Shown: piece after piece, positions 42,300-54,470 of the stretch
How the letters are laid out: every line of letters starts with the position of its first letter
Position numbering within the stretch: position 1 is the first letter of the stretch
From: Meconema thalassinum
Taxonomy: Eukaryota; Arthropoda; Insecta; Orthoptera; Tettigoniidae
NCBI GenBank assembly: GCA_946902985.2
Contig: OX336388.2
Coordinates: 368,329,387 to 368,393,386, forward strand
Length of the DNA: 64,000 bases
Reading direction: 5' to 3'
Notes under the pieces: generated by a model
The model's database searches: none
What the model was told of the DNA's origin: nothing
Seen by the model: the letters and a program-made list of their open reading frames with translations, nothing else
Position numbers and translations under genes: made by a program

Positions 42300-42870
42300 C
42301 GAGGCACGTCCAGAAAGTAAGTTCCGTTTGGTAATAACATTAAATTGTGTACAGATACAGAAAAATTATTTATTGCACAACATTCTACACCTCTTAAACT
42401 ACTTTTCCACATAACTAGCGAACTTTTGCAGGCATTTTTCATAGCGTGGCACAAGTTTTTGGATACCTTCTTCATAGAAGTTTGCCGCCGACCGTAAACG
42501 AGAGTGAAGACTCCCCTGTAAGATATCCTACCGTTTGGCCACCACTGTTAGGCAAATTGCATATGTGGTCAGGAGAACTCCTAAACATATGCAGTTCTCC
42601 TGGTAAGCACGCAATTTGCCTAACAGTGATGGCCAAACGGTAGGATATCTTACAGGGGAGTCTTCACTCTCGTTTACGGTCGGCGGCAAACTTCTATGAA
42701 GAAGGTATCCAAAAACTTGTGCCACGCTTTGAAAAATGCCTGCTAAAGTTCGGAGTTATGTGGAAAAGGAGTTTAAGAGGTGTAGAATGTTGTGCAATAA
42801 ATATTTTTTCTGTATCTGTACACAATTTAATTTTATTACCAAACGGAACTTACTTTCTGGACGTGCCTCG
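42300..42870. mobile_element. Palindromic mariner element
   Basis: TA dinucleotides (42298-42299, 42871-42872) flank ends reading CGAGGCACGTCCAGAAAGTA. Both ~270-bp arms are copies of the same mariner 3' end facing outward. The right arm reads SAANFYEEGIQKLVPRFEKC on the plus strand, the C-terminal motif of mariner transposases, followed by a frameshift. The centre (42560-42605) has a further small inverted repeat around gcatatg. There is no catalytic domain. Confidence 0.85.
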
Positions 42871-42880
42871 TATACTAGAT

Positions 42881-43518
42881 GAATCAGCTGCCCCTAATAA
42901 TATTGTTTTATGCAACCCAACAAGCGTTGTTATCAGGATGGTCGATTAGTATCTGCTTGCATTCCTTATGGTACTAATGCACTGCAAGTACAGGGAGTCC
43001 GGGAATGATCTCAGCAGTTTTTACGTGCAGCTGTGAGTGGTTGCGTCATCAGATTAGTTGGCAACACAGTGTCCTTGATAGGGTGAAGGCCACATGTGTG
43101 GGCTGTGAGCTGTCGAATTCGTCAGTGAGTATAGTTAGATTATTATTGGAAGAGTGCAACAGTATGTTATGAATGGCTGTGGTGAGTATAAAGTTTACTG
43201 TTTGTTTGTTATGATGCAAGCGACAGCCGTGCTGCTAACGTAACTGGTGACGTAATCTCTCGCAGCAGCTTGTAGGCACAGCGGAGAACCTTCCCGGGCG
43301 CACTGTATATCCTGCAAACGATACTGAACACTATTATATTTCCCTCGATGTGACTACAGACTAATACGAGGGGAAATTAATAGTGTTCAGTATCGCTTGC
43401 GGGATATGATTGCAGTGCATTAGTACCATACGGGATGAATGCATAGGAATATCAACCTTCCTGACAACACTTGTTAGTTGGGCTGCATAATACACTATTA
43501 TTAGTGGTAGCTGATTCA
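42881..43518. repeat. Second foldback, ~640 bp, with nested hairpin
   Basis: Outer arms of ~110 bp (42881-42995 and about 43405-43518) start gaatcagctgcccctaataa and end with its near-complement. A second inverted repeat of ~50 bp (about 43303-43352 and 43370-43420, cgatactgaacactatta and its complement) lies inside the right half. No coding sequence is seen. It directly follows the mariner palindrome. Confidence 0.7.
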
Positions 43519-44440
43519 CGTGATATATACTGTATGAGTAGGGGTTGTAATTTTTAGCATTTTGAAATCATATACTTTGCGTTCTGATTTGTGCATTTAG
43601 CGCTTTGTATCAATAATTTATTTCAATTTAACATTTTATAGCATTTTGAAGAAATACATATAGATTGTCTTGAATGAATTGCATTCTGGGCCACCACTAC
43701 GGAGGCGCGGGTTCGATTGACGATTAGTTTTGGTCTGAGGGCTAGAACAAGTTACACTCAGCCTCGTGAGGCAAAAGAGAGAAGAGGGTGAGTATACCCC
43801 GTTACAGCCGACAGAGCAGAATTTAATTTCTTGCCAGAGTCGGGCATCGAACTCGGGCCTGCGCGTAATACTATTTATTAGTGATAAATCTTGATTGGTG
43901 ATAACTATTAAAGTATTCATCAGCTAGAACGTATGAGTATAAAGATTGAGAGCAAATTCAGAAAGTGAAATAAGTTGCATTTTAATAAAATTATAATAAC
44001 ACAAGTATAGATGGTCCAGTCTTTTCTGGCTGGTTGTAAGTGCGTGAGATCACTTCTTAAAGCCCGAGTAGAACACTGATACCACTGCCGAGGACACATT
44101 ACACACTTTATTTGCATTGATCACAAATGTATGCAGGCTCATTCTGCGCGGAGATATCACTGCGCATGTAATATGCTCTGGTCAGGAAGGGACGGCCCAT
44201 TTATAAATAATAATTGTATTCTAAAATAAAATGTCCACTGGGCGTCTTGAAATTGCTTCAAAGTTATTTCTTTTTCACTAGTTATAATGAGACACCTGTG
44301 TTCAGCTGCTTCAATCAATATGGAAATTGTTACAGCTGCAATTTTATACGTGTAGTGATTGCAATATTATTAAGTACAACAAAGATCCTTTTATTGATAA
44401 AACATATATTTTACAGTTCCTGGACCTTCTAGAAAAAATA
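43519..44440. other. Mostly unclassified; SINE fragment at 43680-43880
   Basis: 43700-43800 contains a B-box-like GGGTTCGATTGAC and gtctgagggctagaac, related to the SINE at 1145-1545. The rest shows nothing recognisable. Confidence 0.4.
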
Positions 44441-44444
44441 GCAT

Positions 44445-45126
44445 TTGTACTAATAATATTAATAATAATAATAATGAAAATGAAGAGAAACTTATAAAAG
44501 ACCAGGGTGTCTACAACAAAAAGTGTCTGTCCACATTCAGCAAGCTTCGTCATTACAAAACGGATATTAAACCTGAGGTGCTTTATGCCAGTGAGACATT
44601 GACGTTACACTCTAAGGGCGACTTGGAAAACATCCTCACAGAGGAAATAAAACTAATAAGGAAAACTATTGGACCAAAGCACATAGATGAAGGATACAAG
44701 CTTCACTCCAGAGACACCACAGAGAAATTTCCAACCTCGCAGCAGACATCAGAAAGAGGCGACTAACATTTTACGGCCACATCAGCAAACTCCCATAAAC
44801 CAGACTCACCAACAAAATTCTTAGATTCATACAGCGGCTCAAGATTAATACACCCTGGATGATGAAAGTCAAATTTGATGTGATAAAAGCACAGGTCGAC
44901 CTAGAAGACGTCAGACAAAAGTGTCTTTTCACACAAAGTATACGAGTGGCAAGCGTTGTCAGAAAGAGCAGTACCTACAGCCCAAATACCAAAGTGGACC
45001 GAAGAAAGGAAAAATATGGGTCTTTAGTGCACGAATGAAAGAATACTGGAAGAACAGGAAGAACAAATAGTCATGATTGCTTCGCGGGGTCTAATGGACC
45101 TGTAACTCGTGAAATCAAATAAATAA
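44445..45126 (+). pseudogene. LINE 3' fragment with AAATAAA-type tail
   Basis: 44578-44766 reads LYASETLTLHSKGDLENILT then EEIKLIRKTIGPKH, typical of the region after the RT in insect LINEs. The following frame gives RRLTFYGHISKLP and a segment ending SNGPVTREIK just before aaataaataaaca. It is 5'-truncated and has frameshifts. Its tail abuts the modular repeat at 45127. Confidence 0.65.
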
Positions 45127-46640
45127 ACAAGTAGTTCCGTGAAGAACCTATTTTCATATAACCCACTTATGTTAATTGCCACTATCAACATACAAAACTT
45201 CAGTTTGGTTGCTGTAATAGATTCGTAGATATTGAGAACTGACTAAATATTGCGGATGGACGCCATGTTGGATTTTTATATATGTAGATCTTAGAGTTAT
45301 GTACTGTTACATGAAGATTATTGTGTACGTGTATTATTCAAACTTCAATCGCATGATTAGGACACACGAAGTAAAAGCGAGGTTTTGAAATTTCGCACAG
45401 CTGCCATTTTGTGGTTATGGAAACAATTGAAATAAATTAGATGCTAGTGGATTAACATTTGTATAAGGATTTACTGTACCAAGTGTCACTGCACTCGGAT
45501 GGCGAAATTGCGAGAAACGTCCATGTGAATATTTATACTTCGCCTCGCCGCCATGTTGGATTTGTGATCACCAGGTTATTGAAAGTCATATAGGTGAACT
45601 TATATTCATAGCCCCTATGAACATTAAAATTCAGTTTGATTGCTGTAATAGATTCGTAGATATTGAGATCCGTCTAAATATTTCGGATGGTCGCCATGTT
45701 GGATTGTTATATACTATGTATAGGCCATAGAGTCATGTATCATTAAAGGAAAATTACTGCGTAGGTTCATTATTCAAACTTTCACTCCGATCGCATGATT
45801 ACGACACAAGACATAAAAACTTAATTTTAAAATTCGCACAGCCGCCATCTTGAGGTTATGTAGACAATTGATCTAAATTAAATACCAATATATTACAATG
45901 TTTATACACATTTTCTGTACCAAGTTTCATTGCGTTTGGATTATTAAATCGCGAGAAAAGTCTATTTAAAACTTTCTACTTCGCTTGGCCACCATGTTCG
46001 TTTTTTAATTAACCGGTTTTTGAAAGTCTCATAGATGTACTTCCAGAAATACCCTTTATCTCCGTAAAAAAATCAGGGTGATACCGGTAACAGTTTCAGA
46101 GATATAGAATCCCGGTGAGATATTTCGCACAGCCACCTCTTGAGGTTATGTAAACAATTGAACGAAGTTAGATGTCGGTGCATTACAATGTTTATAAACA
46201 TATACTGTACCATGTTTCATAGCGTATGGTTGGTTAAATCGTCTATTTAAAAATCACAACTTCGCTTGGCCGCCATATTGCTTTTGTAGTTACCAGTTTT
46301 TCAAAAGTCACATAGGTGAACTTCTAGTAGTTCCCTTTATCATCGCACAAAATTCTAGGGTGATATCGGTAATAGTTTCGGAGATATTGAACACAGGTGA
46401 AATATTTCGCACAGCCGCCATGTTGAATTGGTGATACGTAACAGAATTTGAAAGGCATGGTCGGGGTCAACCGGATTAGTGCTATGAACCCTCCCGAGTT
46501 TCAAAGAAGTCGCTCCAGCCGTTTCGAAGTTGTTAGGGACTCACACACACACACGATTCATACACACGCACAGACAGACAGACACACGGACAAAAGGTGA
46601 TTTCATGAGCCTATTTTTTTTGTCATAAATGAAAATAGGC
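45127..46640 (-). repeat. Modular ~146-bp repeat, copy B (most complete)
   Basis: Runs from aagtagttccgtgaagaac to a CA/GT-rich block and a terminal hairpin (gcctatttt...aaaataggc, about 46610-46642). The complement of ATGGCGGC (gccat core) lies at 45263, 45414, 45551, 45694, 45845, 45992, ~46133, 46273 and 46418, spacing 137-151. It is uninterrupted, so it is the best guide to the full element, about 1.5 kb. Confidence 0.8.
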
Positions 46641-47490
46641 TAATAATACGTTGACTGTTTGGCCTTTGCAGGCGACTTGGCTATATTTGCACACAAACGT
46701 CACCTCAGCAATTATGGATATCAATGAGTTGAGAAAGCAGCAGAGCGAGTAGGACTCCTTCGAGAAGACAAAATGCATGTCAAATATCAGTGATGGGCCA
46801 GGATGGATTATCACAAATTAAGGGAAGAATAGACCTGCAAGAAATTTAAATATCTCGGTGAAGTAATCCAACAAAGTGGACCGGAACGAGAAGACATCAA
46901 TGACAGGATCTGGAAAATCGACCGGGAGTTTCATCTGACGCAAAACATCTACTGTATAATTAGAAAACGTTGAGTACAGGTGTCAAGCTTAGGCACTATA
47001 TCACGGTACTTAAATGTTTTGGAGACTTTGGCTTCGTGTAGACAAGGACGAGTCGACAAATTATTAAAACGAGACCAAAGGATTTTACGGGTGATTTTAG
47101 GTTAATGGTCAGGTACGATTGAGATACAATGAATAACTATACACCAAGATAGAACTAACAATATCGTCCATCGATATGACTGATGTCCGACAAATAAAAT
47201 CTAAAATTTCCCAAAGCCAAAGGCAACTATATGGAGATGGTTCGAAGAATGTATGAAAGACCTCATGAAAATTTGGGTTCCAGAAATGAAAATCGACGAC
47301 ACATTTGAATTTCGACAAATGGTTAAAAAATATGAACATTTTAAAGTGGAATCTGAGCCCAGGAGACGGAGATGTCCTCTACCAGAAGCTCAAAAGAATG
47401 CACTGATCGATGGTCTCAAGAAATACTGGGAGGGTGTCAAGTCCGATAGAAGAACAAAATTTAGACATACATGAAGTTGATTGTTAACAT
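46641..47490 (+). pseudogene. RTE-like LINE RT fragment, decayed
   Basis: Plus-strand reading gives VDCLAFAGDLAIFAHKR (the usual ADD position is altered to AGD), KKFKYLGEVIQQSGPERED, WKIDREFHLTQNIYC and, at 47253-47474, a basic C-terminal piece. Several stops and frameshifts are present. Confidence 0.6.
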
Positions 47491-47559
47491 GCAGTCCACA
47501 GAGTCTCAATTCAAATGTAAGAAAACGGTTAGGACTTAGGTTCCTTTTAACTCCTGCGG

Positions 47560-47725
47560 CTTTTAAATATGCCGGGACAACGAACTTTATCCTCGAATGG
47601 GAACTTGAATGTGCCAGTAAACCTACGCACCCTCAAATTCTGACTGACTGCACCAAGATTCAATCCTGCAAACTTGAAGCACAGCAGGCGTGTGAGTTAC
47701 CGCTACGCCACGCAACCAGTTAATA
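47560..47725 (-). mobile_element. tRNA-derived SINE fragment
   Basis: On the minus strand the A box TGGCGTAGCGGTAACTC and B-box-like GGATTGAATCTTGG lie about 40 bp apart. The head differs from family 1. The 3' limit is unclear. Confidence 0.5.
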
Positions 47726-48427
47726 GCATTTGTAAAAGGGTTTCTGTTTCAAAACAATCTGACAAATAGAAAAATTGCAGTCAGTACACCCATATCCCAA
47801 ACTCCTGTGCGTTGCAATTTAATTGAGAAATGGGAATATTTTTATACCATTTCTAATTTATTGGCAATGTACTATATGTCACTTTAGTTACAAGCGTACC
47901 AACAAAACGCGCACAATAGTTAGCATGGTGTTGAATACCGGCTCGCGAGTCTCCAGTCGACAAAGTACTAATGAATTAATTACTAACTTTGCATATGCAC
48001 CTGCCTGGGGGATTAATGTTATTGAATTTATTGCCGACATGTTTTGTACCGAGGCCATGAAGTGCGCTTGCGAGTTTTATTGTATTTACAAAGTTTGATA
48101 TATAGAGAGTGTGGTCTAGTATACAGCTCTCGCGGCTATAGAAATTAAAGCTGGCGCTTTGTCACATATAAACATTCCATGTTTTAACTCAGCATTGCGT
48201 GAATGAATTACAACAGTATGCTTTTAATAAGTTACAAGTCCTACTTCTGCAACGATTCATCTGACTTCCTCTTGAATCGACATCTGGCAGACAATTAATT
48301 TCCCGATGAGATTGTTGTTACTGATTAATTTATGTACTTTGACACATCGTGGTCATGCAAACCTGTGTTGTGATGTATGTGTCTGACAAACAGTGTCATT
48401 GCTATAGCTAGAGTAGTGTGTTGTTGT
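47726..48427. other. No feature recognised
   Basis: Unique-looking sequence. The 91-codon ORF at 47823-48098 has no domain. Confidence 0.35.
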
Positions 48428-48660
48428 TTTTGTTTGAGTCTTCAGTCTTTTGACTGGTTTGATACAGCGCTCCATGCCTCCCTGTCCTGAGCTAATCATT
48501 TCATCTCTACATAGCTACCACACCCTACGTCCGAGGCAATCTGTTTAACATATTCTAACATTGTCCTCGACCCTTCCTTTTATAACTAAGCTTGCTATTC
48601 CTGGGAGTTTTAGTATGTGTCCTACCAACCTATCTCTTCTCTTCATACATGTAATTATGC
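48428..48660 (-). mobile_element. RTE-like LINE 3' end (UTR copy 2)
   Basis: Matches the 3' UTRs at 35035 and 50650 (gtcttcagtcttttgactgg and later blocks). It ends at low coordinate in a CAA-type tail (ttgttgtttttg on the plus strand). Confidence 0.7.
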
Positions 48661-49251
48661 ATAGAGAGGTGCATATCCTCAGGAAGAGCATTACGGCAGT
48701 AGTTTCTCGTTGCTTTCAGCCGTGCAGCAGAACGCAGTGTAGCCCTTAGTTGGCTTATATTATCAATATCTTAACCGTCTATAAGACAAGCAAAGAATTG
48801 ATTTATTCTGAAAGGCTGCTACTCCCTTTCAGAATAAGTAATACAGCTATTCTATTAACAAAAATACTAACCTTCTACTAACAATTAAATACCAAAATTC
48901 TAATAAAGAAAAACTGCTAAAGTTTTTAAAGTGGGGCTACGATTTGGAAGAAAAGTGGCCGTGGTCTTAACTTAGGAGGTATTTTGGCATTAGCCTGGAG
49001 TAGAAGCAGGAAACCACTTCTAGAATAGCTGAGGTGATAATCGAGTCCATCTGTCTTCACGTTTCCCTCACGAGGCTCAAGTTAGCCCGTTCCAACCAGC
49101 GACTAGAATAAAATTTATTTAGACTTTATGTATGAAGCTGAAGTATGAAGTAGCTCCAGTGGTGCTTAGTAAGAGAATAGAGTAAATAATAAAATGAAAA
49201 CTTGATACTTACATCCCCGTTCTGGTCTAACACAACAATGGTTTTCATCCA
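48661..49251. other. No feature recognised
   Basis: No coding or repeat signal apart from the edges. Confidence 0.4.
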
Positions 49252-49262
49252 TCTTATTCTGG

Positions 49263-49642
49263 CTTGCCACGGTGGGTGAGTGGTTATAGTGTCGGACTAC
49301 CAACCCCAAGATTGCAGGTTCGACCCTGGCCATGGTAAGTGATTTTTTGAAGGCGACAAAAATCACGATACTCCTGTCATACGTTGTTGGCATGTTAAAG
49401 AACCCATTTGAATTCAGTAGGCCGTGTTCAATGGCAAAATTAATCTTGGGATTTTCCGCCAACACAAAGTTCCTCCATTCTCTACTTGAAAGCACTGTAG
49501 TGTCAAGGAGTTTAGATATCTAACCTCCTTGACTTCCATAGCGTTCAAAGGAACGACGAAATTCGACATGCAAGCTACCCTCTGGGTGTCAATTAACAAA
49601 GCTTGCACCAGGCATCCGAGGCCATACGATATTATTATTTTA
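49263..49642 (+). mobile_element. Full-length tRNA-derived SINE, third head type, alpha tail
   Basis: The head has an A-box-like GGTGGGTGAGTGG and B box GGTTCGACCCT, unlike family 1. The 3' end, gaggccatacgatattatta, carries the gccatacga signature of the family-1 alpha tail. A perfect 11-bp duplication TCTTATTCTGG flanks it (49252-49262, 49643-49653). Confidence 0.85.
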
Positions 49643-49653
49643 TCTTATTCTGG

Positions 49654-50648
49654 GTCCATAATATTCTTAACTCTTCTTTGTGAAATTCCTGAGTACTCTT
49701 TGACCGCGGTACTGATAAAAGAAATCTATACTAATATAATAAAGCTGAAGAGTTTGTTTGTTTGTTTGTTTGTTTGTTTGTTTGTTTGTGTGTTTAAACG
49801 CGCTAATCTCCTGAAATACCAGTCGGATTCGAAAACTTCTTTTTGTATAAGAGAGCATGATTCAAGAGGAATAGTTTAGGCTATGTAGCATTAGGCTACA
49901 CCTCTCAGTTAACCTTAAAGATTGATTTTTGTTGAGTAAATCGGAAGAACAAGCGCTCCCGAACAACTTTAATAATATCTAAGTCTGTTGTTGCCTGGCA
50001 ATGCGGGCTGCATCACGTCGCCCCTACCAGTGATCTGGTGCAGAATTGCTAGCTGATTATAAATTGCAGTCACGGGGAATAATTAGTACAAAAAGATTTA
50101 TTAGGGCCCCTTAAAACAGTTATCATCATGACAATAGTATGCCTCTGTATAAGGGCGATGATGTTGGTGCAGTATACTGAGGTTATCAGCTGCAATAAGC
50201 GTTGGTGCTTTCAAATTTACTTTCATTTATTCCAATCCTTATCCTTGAGCGCTCCAGTTCTGTAGTAGTATTAATTATCATCAATAAAACAAATAAATCC
50301 ACCGGGCGAAGCCGGTCACTACTGCTAGTAACTGTATAAACGTTGCAATCTTTGCTGTTATATTGTTTATACATTGGGACGATTACTGTTCTTGTGCAGT
50401 CAGGGGATACATTTCACTGTGTGGGCTGCCAAATTGGAGCCCAGGAATGTACCCTTAAAAGGGACTTGTAAGAAAATGAACTCCAAAAACCTGCTTCAGC
50501 TTAAAAATACTTTCACAACACAAAGTATTTCTTTTTCGAGATTGTATGTCCGACTTTCTACTGCTTTCTTGTAAGAATATATAAAAATATGTGAAATGAA
50601 ACCCAACTATTACCGTTCCAAACTAAAAATCGCCGACATTTCTTTTAT
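49654..50648. other. No gene; (GTTT)n at 49752-49795
   Basis: Holds the GTTT microsatellite and otherwise ordinary sequence. The 116-codon ORF at 49529-49879 runs through the microsatellite and is a composition artefact. Confidence 0.5.
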
Positions 50649-51840
50649 TTTCAATTCTCTGTTGTTGTTTGCGTCTTCAGTCTTTTGACTGGTTTGATGC
50701 AGCCCGCCATGCCTCCCTGTCCTGAGCTAATCGTTTCATCTCTACATAGCTACCACACCCTACATCCGAGGCAACCTTTTAAACATATTCTAACCTTGGT
50801 CTACCCCTACAGTTCTTGTCCTCGACCCTCCCTTCCATAACTAAGCTTGCTATTCCTGGGTGTCTCAGTATGTGTCCTACCAACCTATATCTTCTCTTCC
50901 TTAGCAGTCGCCAGAAACATCTCTCCTCTCCCACCCGTCTTAATACCTCTTCATCTGATCTTCATCATTGTCCTGTAACACCACATTCCCAACGCTTCAA
51001 TTCTCCTCTTATCTGCTGCATCAAGAGTCCAAGTTTCACTTCCATATAGTGCTACGCTCCAGACAAAGGTTTTCAAAACTGACTTCTTCTTCTTCTTAAG
51101 GTGGCTGTCCGTTTCGGACGCTGGGGGTCAGCATGGCTATTCTGGCTTTATCTGTGGCATTTCGGAACAATTCTTCAGAGCTTTTGTTGAACCAGGTTCT
51201 AAAGGCTGTCGAGCCAGGAAATTCTCCTTCTACCGGGCGATCTCTTTCCTTCTATTTTTCCTTGTAGTATAAGTTTAAGCGGCTCATCCCTTTTTTGATT
51301 CCTCATAATGTGACCAAGGTACTGTGTAGATCAGTTCTGATCTTTCTCTGCGTAGAACTTCCTGATTGAAATTTTATGAATCCTTGATATTCTCAGTATT
51401 CTTCTGTAAAGCCATAGTTCAAAGGCATCAAGTCTAATAGTGGTAGCCTTTGTAAGGGTCCATGTTTCTACACCATACAAGAGAACTGAGAACACATAGC
51501 ACATGGGGAGCCATAGTTTGGTGTTCATGGTAAGATCGTGGCTTTTGAAAATTGAGCTCATTGAGTTGGAAACACTCCTCGCCTTACCAATGCGACATTT
51601 TATCTCTTGAGAACTGTTCCATGATTAGGTAATGATGGTACCCAGATATGGATATTGGGAAACTCGCACTATGCTATTACCAAAATCTATATTCGATGTC
51701 AACAGATTCATTTTGTGTACAAATGCTTTCCTTACCTGAGCCAACCTACGTTTTATATCCTCTTTACTTCGTCCATCACTGGTTATGTTGCTTCCTAAGT
51801 AACAGAAGTCACCTACTTCCTTTAGCTTTTCAGTTCTCTA
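50649..51840 (-). mobile_element. RTE-like LINE 3' end interrupted by another LINE 3' end
   Basis: 50649-51076 and 51685-51840 together match the 35035-35412 copy. Between them (about 51077-51684) lies a second minus-strand LINE fragment encoding YGVETWTLTKATTIRLDAFE then LWLYRRILRIS (51331-51561) and ending in an (AAG)n tail (ttcttcttctt on the plus strand). Confidence 0.75.
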
Positions 51841-53000
51841 AGAGTAAACAAATGGAAAACGTAAATACACAAGAATAAAATTCCTATGACCATGAAGTTG
51901 AAAGCGCTGGTCATTTATTTGGTTACTTCAGAGATAAAGACTCTGGATTACAGGGCATTTAGCAACATTACGAGATCTCATATGTTATGATATATCTTGG
52001 CACATTCATGATTTTGTGCCCATCCTGTGACCGCAAATGTAATTTCACTTTAGTAGATGCAACTAATGCCGCTCGATTCCATGCAATTAAGTGCTTACCG
52101 GTGCATTAGAGCGGACTATTAATTCTGCAGCATCACAGAGAGGCTCCGCGAGATTCAAATATCTCACCTCATATAAGTGCTTCCAAAGAGCTTACACTGT
52201 CTCCATCTAACGTGAATCTTCCTCACTACTAGATTTCATAATGGATAGACCCTCTACTACCTTATCAACAGATGCACCACCATCCTTTACATTCTTTAAC
52301 AAGGGCAATGGTGAAAATCCTATAGCACGGGGGTCCTGATTTCAACGACATCTCTTCCTTACTTGAGTATAAAAAATTATCTACTTTATGCAAACGAGCT
52401 CCATGTATACTGTCACAATAGGATGGAAATATTTTTAATGCCATAATAGTACATTATGCAACGAGCCATTAATGGCAAAAATTAAGACACGAGTATGTTT
52501 ATAAAACGAGCAAAGCGAGTGTCTGAAATACCATTATAAGTGGGTTGCATCCGACTCTTTATGTTCGACGATAATTATAACTATTTTATATTCGAACATA
52601 AATATCTGTCGAGATTTCGCCAGTTTTATGTACTGAACAGAACGCATGGGACTCAGAGAATGCCATGGCCTCCAGGAATACCCCACTCTGATACTAGACA
52701 ACGCAGTGAAATTTAAAATAGGAGGCCGTGAAAATCAGCGCAGGTGCGATGCTATCATTACCGTACCTAATTGGTCACACAAGTGTTTCTTGAGCTTTGA
52801 TTGGTGGGAGAAATGAAAAATAGTGGTATAATGGCCCTCAGTATGACACTGTTTTCTGACATAACTTATAATATTTACATACATCGTCAAACATAAAGGA
52901 TATTAACACTTTCCATCAACTTTGTGTATCCGCCGGTGAGAATTCTCTCCTCCTCAATCCTAAAAAGTTACGAATTATCAACGGCACATATAATTATTAA
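51841..53000. other. No feature recognised
   Basis: Unique-looking sequence, with no ORF above 60 codons carrying a recognisable domain. Confidence 0.4.
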
Positions 53001-53345
53001 ACGACTTAGGTGGTGTAGTCGGTAGCATGCTGAATTAATATGCCCAAGATCGCGGGTCCAAACCAGCCCGAAGTCGTTCTTTTTTCGAGCGTTAAAATCC
53101 TTCAGTATGCCTTCCTTCGGAGGGGAAGTTGAGCTGGCGGGCCCATGTCATAGTTTTATGGCACAATTGGTAGTGTGTAGCTAAATGTGTTGGTTATTTA
53201 GTTAGAAACGCTCTATCAAGTGCCAACGTTCGCCGCTAGGTGTCAGTGACAGTGGCATCTCTGTTATTCAAAGGTGGAACTACTTGAAATTGAACTTGAT
53301 GGGGAGCCCACGGGCGTTCAATTTAAACACCCTGCTATGGCCATT
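53001..53345 (+). mobile_element. tRNA-derived SINE family 1, diverged
   Basis: Head gacttaggtggtgtagtcgg and B-box-like GGGTCCAAACC are recognisable but mutated. The body follows through cttcagtatgccttccttcg. The tail is degenerate. Confidence 0.75.
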
Positions 53346-53589
53346 GGCTGCAATTGAAATATAATAATATAATTTATTAAACTCATTAAATAAGAACTAC
53401 GATGTTCCTCCTGTTAAATGGATAGCTACTTCCACCCCATTTCGTAAAGAAGTAAGTAACCTCGGATTGACCTTCGAAGAAACTCTTCATCCATTTGTGT
53501 GTCATAATAACATTTTACCATGAGATATTAAATTCATCCAGAACGTAATACTACCAATTCTCGATTACTGTTGTTAGAGTATACGCAGG

Positions 53590-54062
53590 CGGCTTCGGGG
53601 GCGTAGTTGGTAACTTGCTGAGCTACTATGCCCAAGATCGCGGGTTCAAACCCAGCGGAAGTCTTCGGATTTTTAAGAGCGTTAATAATCCCTCCGTATG
53701 CCTTCCTTTGGAGAGGAGGTAAAGCCGGAGGGTCCATGTAATAGATTTATTAAATGTAAAAGAACCTTCCTCTAACTAAAATTGTGTGACGCTAAATTTA
53801 GTTAACGCCAGATGCAGGTTGTGGTGGCATCTAGTTGCCAAGTTCGCAGCTAGGTGTCGTGAACAGTATCAATAGGTAGCAAAAGTAGTAACTACTTGAA
53901 ATTGATCGTTTTCAGTCCTTACCTGAATTACAGATAACACACACGAATACAGCCATCAAAATTAACACCGGTTATAAGACATATTCTACACACATCCAAA
54001 GTACATGGGGCTACATGACAGCGTTGTCGCAGCCCCTAAACTTAGGAACCAACCAACCAACA
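53590..54062 (+). mobile_element. tRNA-derived SINE family 1 head and body with beta tail
   Basis: Has the tRNA-like head (ggcgtagttggtaacttgc, B box GGGTTCAAACCC), the family-1 body, then the beta tail (catggggctacatgacagcg, tcgcagcccctaaac). It shows that the same head and body occur with both tail types. Confidence 0.8.
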
Positions 54063-54064
54063 GT

Positions 54065-54470
54065 CTACGTGACTCATGCACAAACAATGATACTTCAAAG
54101 AACATTGAACTCTCGTTTTCGGTTTGCTTATAATATAATAACTTACGATACCCACATCACCCTAATACACCGAACTCTTTCTTGGCTTACACCTGATGGA
54201 CACCATAAACTTCAATTGCTGATATCCATCTTTCGATTCATTTATGAAAGCACTTCCTCGTTCATACTGTCAAAATTTAATTACGTGTCATATCATTGCC
54301 AATTCACTCGAACTAGCTCTGTCCTCGTCATTCCCATCAAATCACTCGTCCATGTTTAACCATTCATTTGTTGAAGCTGGGTGCCGACTATGGAATTCAA
54401 CTCCTGCCGATATCAGAAACTCCAAGACTTGAACGAAATCTAAGCCCACATGCCAAGATTATCTGTTGAA
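54065..54470 (+). pseudogene. LINE C-terminal fragment (CR1/Jockey-like)
   Basis: 54015-54359 contains MILQRTLNSRFRFAYNIITY and LSWLTPDGHHKLQLL; a second frame gives FVEAGCRLWNSTPADIRNSK. These resemble the conserved end of CR1/L2/Jockey-type ORF2 proteins, where a WN-LP motif is usual. One frameshift is visible. Confidence 0.55.

Noticed and set aside
42446..42643. 65-codon ORFs in both directions
   Set aside because: Antisense of the palindromic mariner transposase arms; they mirror each other because the arms are inverted copies.
45127..46640. Helitron
   Set aside because: It has a 3'-type hairpin, but no TC start, no CTRR end beyond the hairpin and no A/T insertion point that I could show.
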